64,000 nt of DNA from Thuidium tamariscinum (lineage: Eukaryota > Streptophyta > Bryopsida > Hypnales > Thuidiaceae). Shown piece by piece: positions 10,719 to 22,641 of this stretch (the stretch's first letter is position 1; every line of letters starts with the position of its first letter). The notes beneath the pieces were generated by a model, which did not search any database, was not told the origin of the DNA, and saw only the letters and a list, made by a program, of their open reading frames with translations. The DNA lies in NCBI GenBank assembly GCA_947034885.2, contig OX344749.2:39523682-39587681 (forward strand). Reading direction: 5' to 3'. The position numbers were made by a program, and so were the translations under genes.

Positions 10719-13444
10719 CTAATTTGGCTGAGGCTTGGGCTTTTTAGGAGGATTTCCACCAGACACTAAAACGTAAATATAGAAGCCCAACATTGCACCA
10801 CTTATTAGGCCTGTAACTGCTGTTGGGAAGAATGCTTTGGTCACAGTGTATCGCCGGTAGTACCTGTTTCAAAAAATAGAGTTCTAAACGTAAAAATTTG
10901 TAATTAAATGCAAAGGGTACGAGGAAATAAGTAGGGATACAAGAGCGGCTCTAGCTCGCCAAGCAAAAGAAACGAGAAGACATCAGACGCAGGCAATCAA
11001 TAGAATTTAAAAAAAATCAGGACTGCAGAAAAATAAATGCACAGCAATCAAATAAGATAAAAATAAAGATAACCTATTTCTGCCTGGTAGTTTTTTTTTC
11101 CAGAACAGGCTCAATGCGGTGTAAAACCAAAAAATAGCAAAGCCCTCAACGCGTTTGAGCAAATATCATTTTCAAGAACATATGAGAGATTCAGTGATCG
11201 ACTACTTAATTCGACACTGAAGGCAGAAGATTCAACACAGGATGAGAGACAGACCTGAGGAAGATGAAGGCAGTGATGACAGCTTGGCCCTGAATGTAAG
11301 GGATAGAGGACTCCCCTTGCTTCCACTTCTTCAAGCTGGTCACACTCAAGAAAAGGATTGCACTTCCCAGAAGCACACCGAATCTGATGGCAGAGGTCGA
11401 GCCATATATTATAAACCAGAGTAGACCACCGAGAGTGAGGAATCCACCGAACGGGAGACCTAAGCAAAAGTCATGAATCTTGGAACCAGCTTTCCCAGAT
11501 TCCGAGTAGTGTGCATTCAGGGCTGTTTCAGCAACTTCTTTCACCGGTTCAGGTCCATTCTCCACAACAAATGCTAAATTATCTTTCTGCTTAGACGCTG
11601 TTTCCTGTGCTGTCACAGTCAGCTTTTGACGAGCCAGCTCGGCTTGCTCCAGGAGCTGATTCGTGATGTCTTTCAGCTTCTCCAGTTCCTGAAGACAGTC
11701 AACGCTCAATTTAGATCACAATCAAGGTCTCATCGCCATAGACCATATCTGCAAATGTAAAACTCAACGCCTAGCCACTGAAGTGTTGGCAAATAGTTCG
11801 TGTCTAAATATTTCAATAACGAGTGCAATCATAATAGTATGCGAGGAGTTAAAGTTCCCACTTAAAGCATCATGTGCCCAAATGGTCAATTTCCATATCT
11901 ATAGAAGTTGAAATAAATTAGTAGGGAATCGTCAAGAAAGAGAACAAAGTGTTCCAATAGAAAGCAGAAATCGTATCCTACAGTTTTGAGCGACAGAAAG
12001 ATTTTCTGCAAGTTGCTATAATAGACCAACAGCTTCCAAAGAAAAAGCTCGTATTAACTTGGAAGGTAAAGTTCAAGACAACCCTCATTTTAGCAAATGA
12101 AAGAAGTGTTCCCACCCAGATGCATCAACTGCCAAAGACCTTAGAGTCTCGTACAACGATGGCCATTTCAAGTGTAGGAATGCCTTTTGCACGAACCTAT
12201 AATTCTACAACCGTGAGTAAAAAAATAACCGCTTAGGCTATTCACATAATTCACACTCCCAAAATGAGAATAATGCTAAGTTGACATTATGGTCATTAAA
12301 TAATCCTCGCTAAGACCCAAAGAAAGCCTGATAAAATAAGCAAGATCTCGATCTGTTAGCAATAGGGCGGCTACCAAGTTGCACAAAGAAAAGGGATCCT
12401 AAGAATCTCCAATACTTCAAATATTTCATTCACTGATAGTTTTTAATTGCCCTTCGGTGTCACCAGCAAAGATAAGCAAGTATACATTAAGCACGAGACA
12501 CAAATGGCGCAACCCCAGTCTTGTAAGCTATTCCTACAGCACGACTCTCCAACTTTCCCACCACCGATCTAAAATCCTACAAACTATGAACAAAATAAAC
12601 CCTAATGCAATGCGCAAGATCGCGATCGTCTGGCACCAGATCGGCTATCAAGTAGCACGCAGTAAGGGAAAAAAATCCTAAACCCCTCCGATACCTCAAC
12701 TACTTCAGTCAGTCATAATTTTTGGCAATTGACTCACGCTTCCGAGTCAGACGTATGGTATCCATTGCAAGCAAACAATGGTCGCCGCAACCCCAAACCC
12801 TGTTGGCCGTTTCCTCCGCATGGCTCTGGGCCTTTCCCACTACCATTTTTTAATCCTACAAGCTCCGGGAAAAGAAACCCTAATCGCGATCGCCTAGTAC
12901 CCCGATCGTCTGTAAAAGTAGCCCACAGAAGGAAAAGAAAAAAAGCAGTCCTAAAACCCTCCGATACCTCAAACATTTTGAGTTAGTGATAATTTTTGCG
13001 ATTGGCTAATGTCTCCCCTACATAAAACTCAGACGCATGGTATCCATTCCAAGCAAACAACGGCGCAACCCCAACCTTGTTGGCCGTTTCCCCCGCATGG
13101 TTCTGTGCCTTCCCCACCACCGTTTTTATATCCTCCACCTTGTCACTGAACGACTGCTTGGACTTCTCCTCTGCCTCCTCCACGCCTCGCCCGGCTTCAC
13201 TGGCCACCTCGTCCACCTCATCAGCCGAGGAGGAGGAGGAAGCTCTCGTCTGCCACTTGGGGAAGTCTGCTCTCTTGGCGGATGTTCCGCTTCGCAAGCT
13301 CAAGCTCAAGGGTGAGAATCGCAGCGACACGGCGACCTGCAAACGCGCAGGGGAGGTCGCGACGCCCGATCGTCCGATCACCAATGAGGGGAGAACGGAG
13401 CACACCACGGACGACGAAGACGACATCGCGCGCATGCATTCCAT
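10719..13444 (-). CDS. FAX3-like plastid fatty acid export protein (Tmem14 family), 315 aa
   Basis: Three exons read on the minus strand: 13076-13444, 11255-11688 and 10719-10863. Joins are AAG|GTTGGG to TTCAG|GAACTG (phase 0) and CTCAG|GTCTGT to AACAG|GTACTA (phase 2), and the frame is open throughout. Residues 1-70 are Ser/Ala/Arg-rich with few acids, a typical chloroplast transit peptide. An acidic and helical region covers about 75-190. The Tmem14 (UPF0136) domain covers about 193-308, with Gly-rich hydrophobic helices at about 197-217, 222-240, 250-266 and 278-302, ending in GGNPP, which FAX proteins share. FAX proteins move free fatty acids across the inner plastid envelope for lipid synthesis in the ER. 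The long helical part before Tmem14 and the length (Arabidopsis FAX3 is similar) favour FAX3 over FAX1. The start is the first in-frame ATG; the frame stays open to 13510 without another ATG. Confidence 0.9.
12455..13110. repeat. Tandem ~260-285-bp repeats spanning FAX exon 1/intron 1 border
   Basis: The stretch around the exon 1 donor (13030-13110) recurs, diverged, at about 12745-12830 and 12505-12560. Linking sequence with AAACCCTAATCGCGATCG-like and CCTCCGATACCTCAA phrases is also repeated (about 12600-12710, 12870-12975, and faintly 12345-12420). The unit therefore contains the last coding bases of exon 1, the splice donor and the early intron. Only the 13076 copy keeps a usable reading frame and donor. 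All copies lie in intron 1 of the minus-strand gene. Confidence 0.75.
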
Positions 13445-14019
13445 CTCGACGGAAAGGAGGAAAGAAGCAAAACTGAGCCTACCAAAACCCAACAAATTTG
13501 AGATGCTCACGAAGCAGTAGAGGGCAATGGCGACATGCCCAAGTCTGGGAAACGCAGTGCGACCGATAAATTTGACTCAAAAACAGAGCAGCGAAAAGGG
13601 GCGCAAAAGACGACGTGCGTGCGCCAAACACACAGGCAGCAGCAGGGAGGTTGCGGCACGGGGCGGGGGGATTCGGGAGGTTTGCGCCCGCGATCCAGGG
13701 CCCCACGGACAGGAATCCCACGCTCTAGGGATGCCCCCTCGCGTTCCGCAGTCGATCAGGAGCTTGCTGGGGACGCGGGGTCCAGCGAGTCAGCCGCGGA
13801 GAGCCGCCGGTCCAGCGGCAATGGGCAACCGTTGCGGCACTCGGCGTCGGAGTCGGCGCTTGAGATAATTAAGGTAAAACAGCCAATTGCGGTCACAGTG
13901 AGTTTGCCCTCACGTCATTGCAGAACTTCTTTTTTTAAAATTCACGTAATCGTGAGTGAGAAATTGCAAGAGCACTTTAAATCATAATTTTCTAACAAAA
14001 TATGCATTTGTTGTGAATT
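13445..14019. other. GC-rich 5' region of the FAX gene
   Basis: Base composition rises sharply between 13445 and 13860, as expected for leader and promoter of the minus-strand gene. A 150-codon plus-strand frame starting at the ATG at 13535 is open, but its content is a composition effect (Arg/Ser/Gly-rich) with no domain. I do not call it a gene. Confidence 0.45.
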
Positions 14020-14650
14020 TTAGAAGTGTTTCTTACCATCATGATCCAAAAGAATTTCTGAAATACTTCAAAACCAATCAAATTGAATCCATAATGCTCA
14101 TGTTATTCATTTAAACTAGTCTTAGAAATAAACTCACATTGTGCAAATGTAGCATCATGCACTTTGAGGTTTCCATTTGAGATTGTCAAGATATGCTAAT
14201 CAATTCACATTCAAAATTTCTATTCAAAGGTCTCAAATGGAAGGCAAAAGGCATCATCAATCCTTTTCAAAATTGGCGAATTTTGAATCACTTTGCAATC
14301 AAAGGGATTCAACCATTGTTCCAAAGGTCCCAAGAAGAGGCCTCTTGATACTAAAGAACAATTGAGTAGATAACTACATTCTCACTAATGTAGTGCTATT
14401 TCCATAATTTATTTGCATAATGGACTGACAAATACAGGTACAATACATTTACAAATACACTTGAATCCTCCATTCACAAAAATACTTGAGGTCTAATTTT
14501 GAAACTATAATGACAAATTGCACAAACGTACAAACTTTGGTTTGAATTAGAGGAGGCTTTGGAAATGTATAAAAGGCCTCCCCCTCCTCTCACTTCATAC
14601 CCCTTTTTCATTTTGTAAACCTTTTGAAGTCTTACAAGTCCAAATGTGAC
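14020..14650 (+). mobile_element. LTR-like retroelement relic with TATA box
   Basis: About 14150-14350 matches 23400-23620 in the same orientation, sharing long phrases such as GATGTGCTAATCAATTCA-like and GGCATCATCAATC. Downstream, TATAAAAGG at 14570-14578 is followed by a CT-rich start-like tract, the layout of an LTR promoter. No gag or pol frames are present nearby, so this is a solo-LTR or fragment; its ends could not be fixed. Confidence 0.5.
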
Positions 14651-17600
14651 TAAGGTATAAAAATCTTAACCATACAATTTGGCAACAAGAAAAGTTCTTC
14701 TTGTTGCCTTTCCTAAAATCATGTTTTTCATCACTGTTCATCCAATCCATGATGAAAAATGTGCCTTTAGAGGCTATTATTAGTATTTGAGGATCAAAAT
14801 AAAATAAAATATATACAATTTTCAATGATTACAAACTAATGACATTCCCTCCAAAGTGGCATGGATAATCAAAACAAAAAAAATTCATAACAAATGGACA
14901 CCAAACTTTTTCAATTACAAATGACACCAAAATTCTTTATAAAAGGAGCACAACAAAAATTTTACACTATAGAAACTTCAATTAGAAGCCCTCTCATAAT
15001 GTTTTCAATGAAATGGATTGAATCTAATCAATGTAAATGGATTATATTTTGAAGATAATATCACACAAAGAACTATACTAATGAACATTGAAGTAGTGCT
15101 TAAGCAATTCATCTTGAAGTCAGTTAATGATCCTTTGGCTTCTTATTTAGTAAAGAATCTATGATTCCACTTTCAAGTTTGTATTTGGTATAGAGGAAGT
15201 AGGCCACCTACAACAAAGATAATACCAATCAAAATCATCATTGTGACTTCAAACGACTACTTCCTAAGGACATGAAAGCTAAAAAAATACATGTACAAAT
15301 GCAAAGACATTTGGAAAATACTTTATCATCAAAGTATAAAGAAAACATAGACAAGCAATAAACACTTGCAATAGATACTCTCATATACCTTGAGCCATCC
15401 AATCTTTGAAGCTTTTTGGAAGAAGCTTTAGTTTAAATTTCCAATAGTGTGAACCTATAGAGAACTCATATGTGTGAGACTATTGTAATGAAGGAAAGTT
15501 CTCCATGACACTTTGACATAATTCCACTAAATCCTCTTAAGACTTCAATGTGGAATAGTGCATTGCATCTTTCCCTGAAGTAATGCAAATGCACAATATC
15601 TCCTTCATCTTTGGAATTTGATTCACCATTTCCATAGCTTTAGCTGCTCTCTATATAGAAGCCAACCAAAACAAATATGAGTTGACATTAGCATGAAACA
15701 TAAATGAAAAAATAAAAATAAATCAACCATAATAGTTATGAATTGACAACAATATAAAACATAAATGAATAAAAAGAATACCAAATTTATATATTACCTT
15801 ACAATTCCAAGATCTTAGACATCAAAACAAAAAAATTGCTTTCCATCTCCAATGACAACTCTAGGCTTTTGCGTTGGATCCACCTCTAGATTTCATATGC
15901 ACAAGCCACAAGTTCTTTTGCATTCATTCACAATGAAAGATTTTGCATCTTTGTTCAAGTAGCTTGTATGTCCAAGATTTCTTTTTCTGTTGCTCTTTTA
16001 GCTTGTGGTCTATCTCTACTAGTGTAGCCAACTAATTTGGAATGGAAATTGGCAATTTTGGAGTTTTTGTAGTGATTTGAGTTAATAGGATGTGCAATTA
16101 ACTAATTTGGGTGCAATTTGAGAGAATTAACATTGTTTTTTTAGAGAAGAGATTTTAGCCAAATTGGTATAGATCCTATAGGTAGTATCTAAATGGTAGA
16201 TTGGGAAGTCCTAATAGGGAGATTCTATTGGATTCTTTTAATTGATTCGATTGGTGGTAATTGGTAGTTGTCTCTCCTTATTTGATTTTGAATGGCAATT
16301 TTGTTTTTGCCCCTTGTGAATGATGTGAGTGCGAGTCTAGCTACCAAAATGGCTGTTTTTTTAGGTTTTTTGGATTAATATAATCAAATGATTAAGTTGC
16401 CAAATTAGATTTTTGTTGTGATCTTCATATGGATGTGGATGTATAGTGAGTGTTAAAAATATTGAGTTATTAATGTCTTTGTTTATGTTGTATGCCTAAT
16501 TAAAAATATGTGTTGAAAGGTCCATTTGAGTAATGGGATTTGGTAGCCTATTCCTATGTGTTGCATGACTAGTTGATTTTGTGAAATGTTGTGATATGTC
16601 CAAGTTGAATTTTAAGTCTTATAGTGTATATTTGAGTGTGTGAGACCAGAATTACAAATTGTCTAGAAATTGTAGATGCTTGATTCAAATTGGAATGATT
16701 GTTAATTAGGAGTTTGGTTGTTGTTGTTGTAGTCCAATTAATTGATTAGTGGTTAATCCAAGTTGAAATACATTTATTATAAGAATTGAGTCCCATGGTG
16801 TGTGATTTGAGTGATTAGTTTAAAGATTGAATTGGATTTCCAAATTGGATTTAAATAAGTGTATGTTATAGGAGGAATTGTTATATAACTTATTGCCAAA
16901 ATGGAGTGTGCTTGCAATAGTGTGAGTAAGGTAGGAGGGTCTTAAAATCATTAGCTAAGGGAAAAGAGACTTCTATCGACAAATTTATTCACTGTAACCA
17001 CCTAATTTTTTTTGTGAAGGTAGAAGTGGCAAAGCGATGATTGGCCATTTTTTCATTAATTTTCAATTGGATTTGAATTAAATGTGAAATTTCAAAATGC
17101 AAAGGCCATAGGTCGGTTTTTTTTTATCAAAGGCGTAACAAAAATCAAGTTGAATAAGCCTTTTAATGGAACAACAGAGTCCCAAAAAGTGAGGCGAATG
17201 GCGCTTCTCATATTTATGTCAATCCTTAATATTTGGCATCATAATAAATTAGTATTCAATGTACGTATTTCACTATGATTGTATTTCATCTTCAAGAAAA
17301 TCAAAAGCAAATAACTAGCAAACTATGCTCATCAAAGTAACAAGTATGAACTTATACTTGTCTTAAAATGAAACAAATGCATTGGCATTCTTTGTCTATA
17401 AAAGGTCCATCACTTTCTAGAGATGTCTGCACTGTTTTAGGACCTTTTGTAGGCTCTATTCTAAATGACCCTATAGAATTCAAGCCTCCTACTTTATTGA
17501 CTATTCTTGTGCTAAGAAGCCTATTGTAAGTGAAGTAATTGAGAAATATAAATTACTAAGTGTTGATTGCATTAGATGAAATTTGAAGCCTCCAAGAGAC

Positions 17601-17845
17601 TATGAATTTGCAAAGTCTCAAAATGATGAAACTACAAAATTGCAAGAATTTGATGTTGCCACAAATGTACCATGTCATTATTTTTTTGTTTTTTTATTTT
17701 TCATTTTCATTTCAAGACCCTAAATTTTTTGGGTATATACTGGCCTAACAACAGCAAGTTGTTTCAGTGACTATTTTAGGAATAGATCTCAAATGACCCT
17801 TTAGGGGCCTCAAATATCATCTTATGTGAGCAAATCTTACCATTG
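14651..17845. other. AT-rich spacer, no gene recognised
   Basis: No conserved or spliced reading frame is visible. The part from about 16020 to 16980 is strikingly rich in T and G on the plus strand with many TTGGT and AATTGG words, faintly like the motif arrays at 27.2-29.8 and 50-52.3 kb. A damaged piece of the 316-bp MITE family may lie at about 17395-17515 (GCCTCCTACTTTATT end). Confidence 0.4.
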
Positions 17846-17902
17846 AATGAATAGTGAAAATTTTAGTATTCTAAAAAGTGAGGAATTTTAGTATTCTAAA
17901 AA
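17846..17902 (+). repeat. Short tandem duplication (~26 bp)
   Basis: The phrase ATTTTAGTATTCTAAAAAGT occurs twice in direct succession. It looks like a simple duplication event with no further meaning visible. Confidence 0.7.
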
Positions 17903-18379
17903 GTGGCTCAAAGTCTTAAATTAGGCTTCAAAAAGAAATTTCCAAATATATAAAATACAAAGATTAGCAACTTGGTTAGGTTTTATCTATCTTCAAAGTT
18001 TTGGAAACACAAGATTTTGGTGCCTCGAGCATTTAGGGGTTAACGATGGGTCCATACCTCATCTCAAGTTTGGTTTGTAAGCAAAGTACAATAAGTAGAC
18101 AATTAGCGAAAGAGGCAAACATTTCAAAGTGCTCATGGAGAAAATTAGTGAGAAAGACCATATTCCATAGTGTCCTATGCTAAAATTGTCCACCTTAAAA
18201 TATATGCAAATTATATGGAAGAAGTCATTGACAAATAATCCAAAGTAATATATGCTTGGAAAATCATTGCTTTAAAAATCTCTCTAATTAAGAAGATGTT
18301 CCAGTGACAATGTTCCTATGGCACCAAACAATTAGAAAGGTTAGAGTACCAAAAATATTGCAATTAATACTTACACTTG

Positions 18380-18594
18380 CTTTCTAGTAATAACTTATCA
18401 TATCATATGATAACTTTTTAATCATGTAGTCAAAAGTTATGAAAATTGTTAAGTCATAAAACTAATCCCCAAAACATGTGTGAAAATTTCAAGAAATAGC
18501 AATAAAAATTCCATTTGAAGTGAGCTGCCCAAAATTGTTGTAAAAAAATGCAATTTCAATTGGTCCTTTAAAGGTTAAGTTAACTTCTGGAGTC
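18380..18594 (+). mobile_element. Right-hand fragment of a TTAA element
   Basis: The stretch matches the right third of the element at 4888-5815 (TAACTTTTTAATCATG and AAAAGTTATGAAAATTGTT-like phrases). It ends GGTCCTTTAAAGG followed by TTAA, a mutated copy of the family end. A second isolated end, TTTAGGGG followed by TTAA, sits at 18037-18047 with no partner found. Both are relics. Confidence 0.6.
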
Positions 18595-18654
18595 ACTTCA
18601 TGAGGCACATGTGATAAATGGGATCTTTCTTGGATTGGCACTTGTTGTTCTTAA

Positions 18655-18970
18655 TAAGGTAGGAGGTCCTTAAAGCGACCATCTAAGTGTTGAAGCTGAA
18701 TTTTGGGGAGGGGAAACATCTTGAAATATTTTTCAATAAATATTTTTTGAAAGACAAGAGGAAATGACATCCAACCCAAGTTGTTTCATATTTTTTGGAT
18801 CTTTGTGGAATTAGTTATGAAATTTTGAAGTTGAAAGCCACAAGGCTCTAAAAGCGACCACCACCTAGAATGTACACAGTTTGTACATTTTGGAATATTG
18901 CAGAAAGCGAAATGTACTTTTGAGCCATGTTTAATTCTAAATGCCCTGTCAGAGTTCGAGCCTCCCTTAT
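18655..18970. mobile_element. 316-bp MITE, family E, copy 1
   Basis: Terminal inverted repeats TAAGGTAGGAGG and CCTCCCTTA bound 316 bases. The interior (AACCCAAGTTGTTTCATATT) matches copies at 20063-20407 and, reversed, at 38513-38828. There is no coding frame. The TA at each tip suits a TA target site as in Tc1/mariner-type MITEs; this is inferred. Confidence 0.75.
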
Positions 18971-19154
18971 CACAGATCATGTCTAACATGAACTGAACCT
19001 GTTCAACTCAGCATGAAAACACAAAAGAAACTTGAGTGAACTCTTGCAATGCAAACTCTCAAGTAATTCATCCTAAAAAAGAAAATTAAGTGCTGCAAAA
19101 CCATACAATTCAGTTGGTTATGTCCAATCAGAGAGGCATAGGAAAGATCAAACT

Positions 19155-19432
19155 TAAGGTGGGTACACCCAAAATTGCACCTCACCTAAAAGTACCATCT
19201 ATAGTTATTATACATTTCTGAATTCCATTATGTACCTATTTGGCTGGAGCGCTTTTAAAAATAGACTTTGAACCTTAATAACTTTTGCATACTGTATCCA
19301 AATGCTGTGTTTTTTGGTGCATTGGAACGTGCTTTCACTTGCCAAGAAGACTATATGAAAATTTGATCAGACCAGTACCAGTTACTAGGTACAGTACCAA
19401 AAAGTGGCGCTTTTAGGTGTACCCACCTTAAT
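19155..19432. mobile_element. 278-bp MITE, family D, copy 1
   Basis: Starts TAAGGTGGGTACACCC and ends GGTGTACCCACCTTA; the tips read TTAA on both sides. A 277-bp relative is at 22365-22641 (opposite orientation) and a half copy at 34552-34705. The interior of the relatives holds complementary blocks CGCCATCTACAGT and ACTGTAGATGGCG. Non-coding. Confidence 0.8.
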
Positions 19433-20062
19433 GCCCAGCTTTTACCAAAGTTCACAGGCTTTCCATTGTTATTGCCAGAGAGGAAAGCCTTCAGCTCAGC
19501 AATGCAGTGTTGAAGAATGACAACAAAGCCCTTTCATTGGAGCTGGATCTACAGCTTTCAAACCCATGATTCCACAATCATGTTTCTGTTTCATTTGTTT
19601 CACAAAAACCAACCAAAAAAACCCATTCCACATGCTCCATGTTGCAATACTCCAGTATAAAAAATGCACAAAAAGAAAAGAATATATTGACCCAAGCAGC
19701 AACCGTGCTGATGAACACAGAAAATGAAGGAACCCATATGGCAATGGAAATTAACATCTGGTAGTAACCCAACAAAAACCAGGACTGGGACTAGTACTAT
19801 ATCACAACTACCTATGCTCTACAAAAGAGAAGTATGATGTTCACTGGCTTGAGTAAAAATAGGCCCAAGAAAGAATGCAGATTCAGGAAGAAGATTAAGG
19901 AAATTCTCATTGTAAGAAGGTCAAAATAGAAGCAACATCAAGCTCCTCAAATGGCTTGCACAGCATGCCCAGGACCTCATACACCAATTTGCTGTTCAAC
20001 AAGAAGCCATTTTAGTTTCAAATAAAAGTTTGTACCTTGAGCTCTAATTCAGAAGTTCTCTC
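19433..20062 (-). pseudogene. Possible decayed exons, one MIF4G-like (weak)
   Basis: On the minus strand, about 19913-19990 reads as a clean peptide LVYEVLGMLCKPFEELDVAS preceded by an AACAG acceptor. It resembles the MIF4G helix of nucleolar NOM1/SGD1-type proteins. A second open piece at about 19440-19515 contains AELKAFLSGNNNGKPVNFG. I could not chain these into one frame with each other or with pieces at 20825-20950 and 22659-22760 (the last has an in-frame stop). The reading as a decayed gene broken up by MITEs is a guess. Confidence 0.25.
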
Positions 20063-20407
20063 TAAGGGAGGAGGTCCATAAACTGACCATCTAAGGGCTG
20101 GATCAGAATTTTGGGCAGGTCGAACATCTTGAAGTATTTTCCAGTGAAGTTTTCTTGAAAGACAGCTTGAATAGGCATCTAACCCAAGTTGTTTCATATT
20201 TTTGGAGCTCTGTAGAGTTAGTTATGAATTTCTGAAGTCAATATGACATAGGCTCCAAAACCACCCACCCCCTCAAATGTTCACTGTTTGTACATTACTG
20301 TAAAGATCAAAAAGCATCATGTACCAGAAATATACATTTTAGAAGGCGAGTGGTTTTAGAGGCTGAGCAGTTTTGGAGCCTGAGCGGTTTTCGAGTCTCC
20401 TCCCTTA
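20063..20407. mobile_element. ~345-bp MITE, family E, copy 2
   Basis: Starts TAAGGGAGGAGGTCC and ends CTCCTCCCTTA, with the same interior as the copy at 18655-18970 and the same orientation. A short local duplication near the right end (GAGTGGTTTTAGAGGCTGAG and a GAGCAGTTTTGGAGCCTGAG-like repeat) explains the extra length. Confidence 0.75.
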
Positions 20408-21003
20408 TCAGTCTTCCTCTTGAATGTTTTTAGTTTAGTAATGGAAACAAAATCTCAGGACTCTTCAATTAATCTCCAAAAGAATGCATTAGACTTGTAA
20501 ACCATTAGGCAAAGCTTGAGACAAAGCATGCCTACATGTTGTTGACCCAAAACTATATCAGGAAGCATACTGAATCATTACATACAACTAAGATTGAAGA
20601 AGTACAAGTTTGAAAAGAAAAGAAAAAGTTTTCACAAAGCAAGGCTATCATCCTTTCAATATTGTTCCTGTAGAAGTTACCCATAAAGAATTATCCTTAA
20701 GTGCTTGCCTAAAAAAGAAGGAAAATACATCCCCTCCTAGAGGTTGTGATTTGATAATGGAATTCTCAGTCAAACAATATAACAAAGCTACTGGTTTGAC
20801 ATTACCTCAGATGCAACAGCAAGAGGCAATAAGAACTGAGCTCCAAATTGAAATCCATTCCCACCATTGTGGTGGTTCCAGCCACATAAGAAGCAAACAC
20901 TGTTGCATGTCTTTATCAATCAATGGTAAAGCTGGTCAACACAGAAGCCCTATAGAAAGTTCAACAACCACAACAGAAAACAAAAGAATTCTCACAGAAT
21001 ATA

Positions 21004-21816
21004 GTAGGGGGGGTCATGGCACTTCCGACGGCCTCCATTTTCCCTGAGAATGGACACATGTTGTGCGGGGGTGGAACAAGAGCGGAAGGCAGTTTAGGAA
21101 TTCCCGGAGAAATTCAAGTGCCGTTTCTTTTCCTCTGGAGATGAAGAAATAGGGGGTGTCACGGCACTTCCAAAGTCCTCAAAATTCTTCGAGAAAGAGT
21201 ACGTGGTGCACCAGGAGCGAAAGGCGGACGCGAAATTCTCAGAGAAAACGGAGTGCCGTTTCTTCTCCTCCGTGGGTGAAGAAACGGCATTTTTGAAAAT
21301 TTTCTTCAAGAATTTGTTGAAGCCCTCGACTTGGCGCAAGTATCGGAGCTCCCAACCCAGCTATGCGAGCCAGAAATTCTTGCGGAATCGTTGCGAACCG
21401 CAAAAAGGGGGGTCACGGCTCCTCCACTCTACAGTAGTTTTCATTGGCTCCCGAAAAATCTCACCAACTTGGATTTCGCTGAGAAATTGAGTTTCTCTAA
21501 GGAGCCGTGACACCCCCTAATGGCACTTGCATCCAATTTTCTTCAAGAAATTCTCGTCTGTCACCCCTAAATTTCACTCCACGACAATTTTTCACTCCTC
21601 CCCGCCAATTTCACCTTATTGTTTAGGTTGTTGGTTCTCGAGTCTTCGGTAGATCCAAGTAACTCATTCTCTGGGAAACGGTTCTCATGCCAGGCTCATC
21701 CAAAAAGGGGTGTCACGGCTCCTCCATTCTACGGCAGTTTTCATTGGCTCTCGAAAAATCTCACCAACTTGGGTTTCCCTAAGAAATTGAATTTCTATGA
21801 GGAGCCGTGACCCCCA
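21004..21816. mobile_element. Nested cluster of GGGGGTCACGGC-ended MITEs
   Basis: Two near-identical ~110-bp foldback elements lie at about 21407-21517 and 21707-21816, exactly 300 bases apart. Each has GGGGTCACGGCTCCTCC at one end and GGAGCCGTGAC plus a C-run at the other. Related but different ends (GGGGTCATGGCACTTCC at 21009, GGGTGTCACGGCACTTCC at 21155, and its complement around 21512-21528) suggest a longer element around the first. The cluster is GC-rich against its surroundings and has no plausible gene. Confidence 0.65.
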
Positions 21817-22364
21817 CTAGTGAGGCATCCAAACTCAACCAAACTGAGAATGTTGCAACATTTGAAAAAAGCACTCACTGTCCATTCCAAGAGGACCTCT
21901 ACATTAGGCCCCAATTATTTCATCGGTCACTAATTACTATGTTACCATTCACTGCGGCAGATGTTTTGCGTCTCATGAATGACAAAGAATCTTCTCTTGT
22001 AAAATAGAACTACAACTATCCATCATTGGTATTAGGGGTGAAAAGGGAAGATGTTTGGTTGTGCAACTATTCATCTGTATGTATCAATAGTGTTTTGACT
22101 TCCAATGAGTACATTTGACTTCTTTTTTTTGATGCTAGTATGCTGAGGAACACACTGCAAGGGTTTCCATCAGGAAGAAAGGCTACTTTCATGCCAGATA
22201 AACCACCTATCACAACCAGGTACTGAACCCACAACCTCTCCATTCAATTTAGGTACCTTTCCACCTTCATTTGGTAGTTTAGAGTCATCTCGGACCACAA
22301 ACGTTTGGCTTTTTCAAAGCAGATGATGTCATATGGTATCAAAATGCATGATTTCCATGGCCAC

Positions 22365-22641
22365 TAACGTAGGTACATCCAAAAGCGCGACTTATTCATA
22401 CTGAGCCTAGTTCCTGCTATTAATGAGTTCAAATTTTTATGTAGTCTTGTTGGCAAGTGAAAGCATGTTCCAACGCACCAAAAAACGCAGAATTTGGATA
22501 CCATATGCAAAAGTTATTAATAGTCAAAGTCTGTTTCTGAAAGCGCCATCTACAGTCTGTGAACATGACTGATTTCGAAAATGTATATACACTGTAGATG
22601 GCGTTTTTAGGAACAGGGCGCTTTTGGGTGTACCCACCTTA
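22365..22641. mobile_element. 277-bp MITE, family D, copy 2
   Basis: Inverted relative of 19155-19432. The right end GGGTGTACCCACCTTA is perfect; the left end TAACGTAGGTACATCC has drifted. Complementary blocks GCGCCATCTACAGTCTG and CACTGTAGATGGCG make an internal hairpin. Non-coding. Confidence 0.75.

Noticed and set aside
13527..13987. Two overlapping GC-rich plus-strand frames upstream of FAX
   Set aside because: They are Arg/Ser/Gly-rich composition artefacts in the leader region of the minus-strand gene, with no domain.
18031..18047. Full TTAA element ending here
   Set aside because: The TTTAGGGG-TTAA end is present, but no matching left end or interior could be found upstream.
20610..21047. 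145-codon plus-strand frame
   Set aside because: Begins at TTG, runs into a MITE cluster, and the peptide has no domain or bias typical of a real protein.
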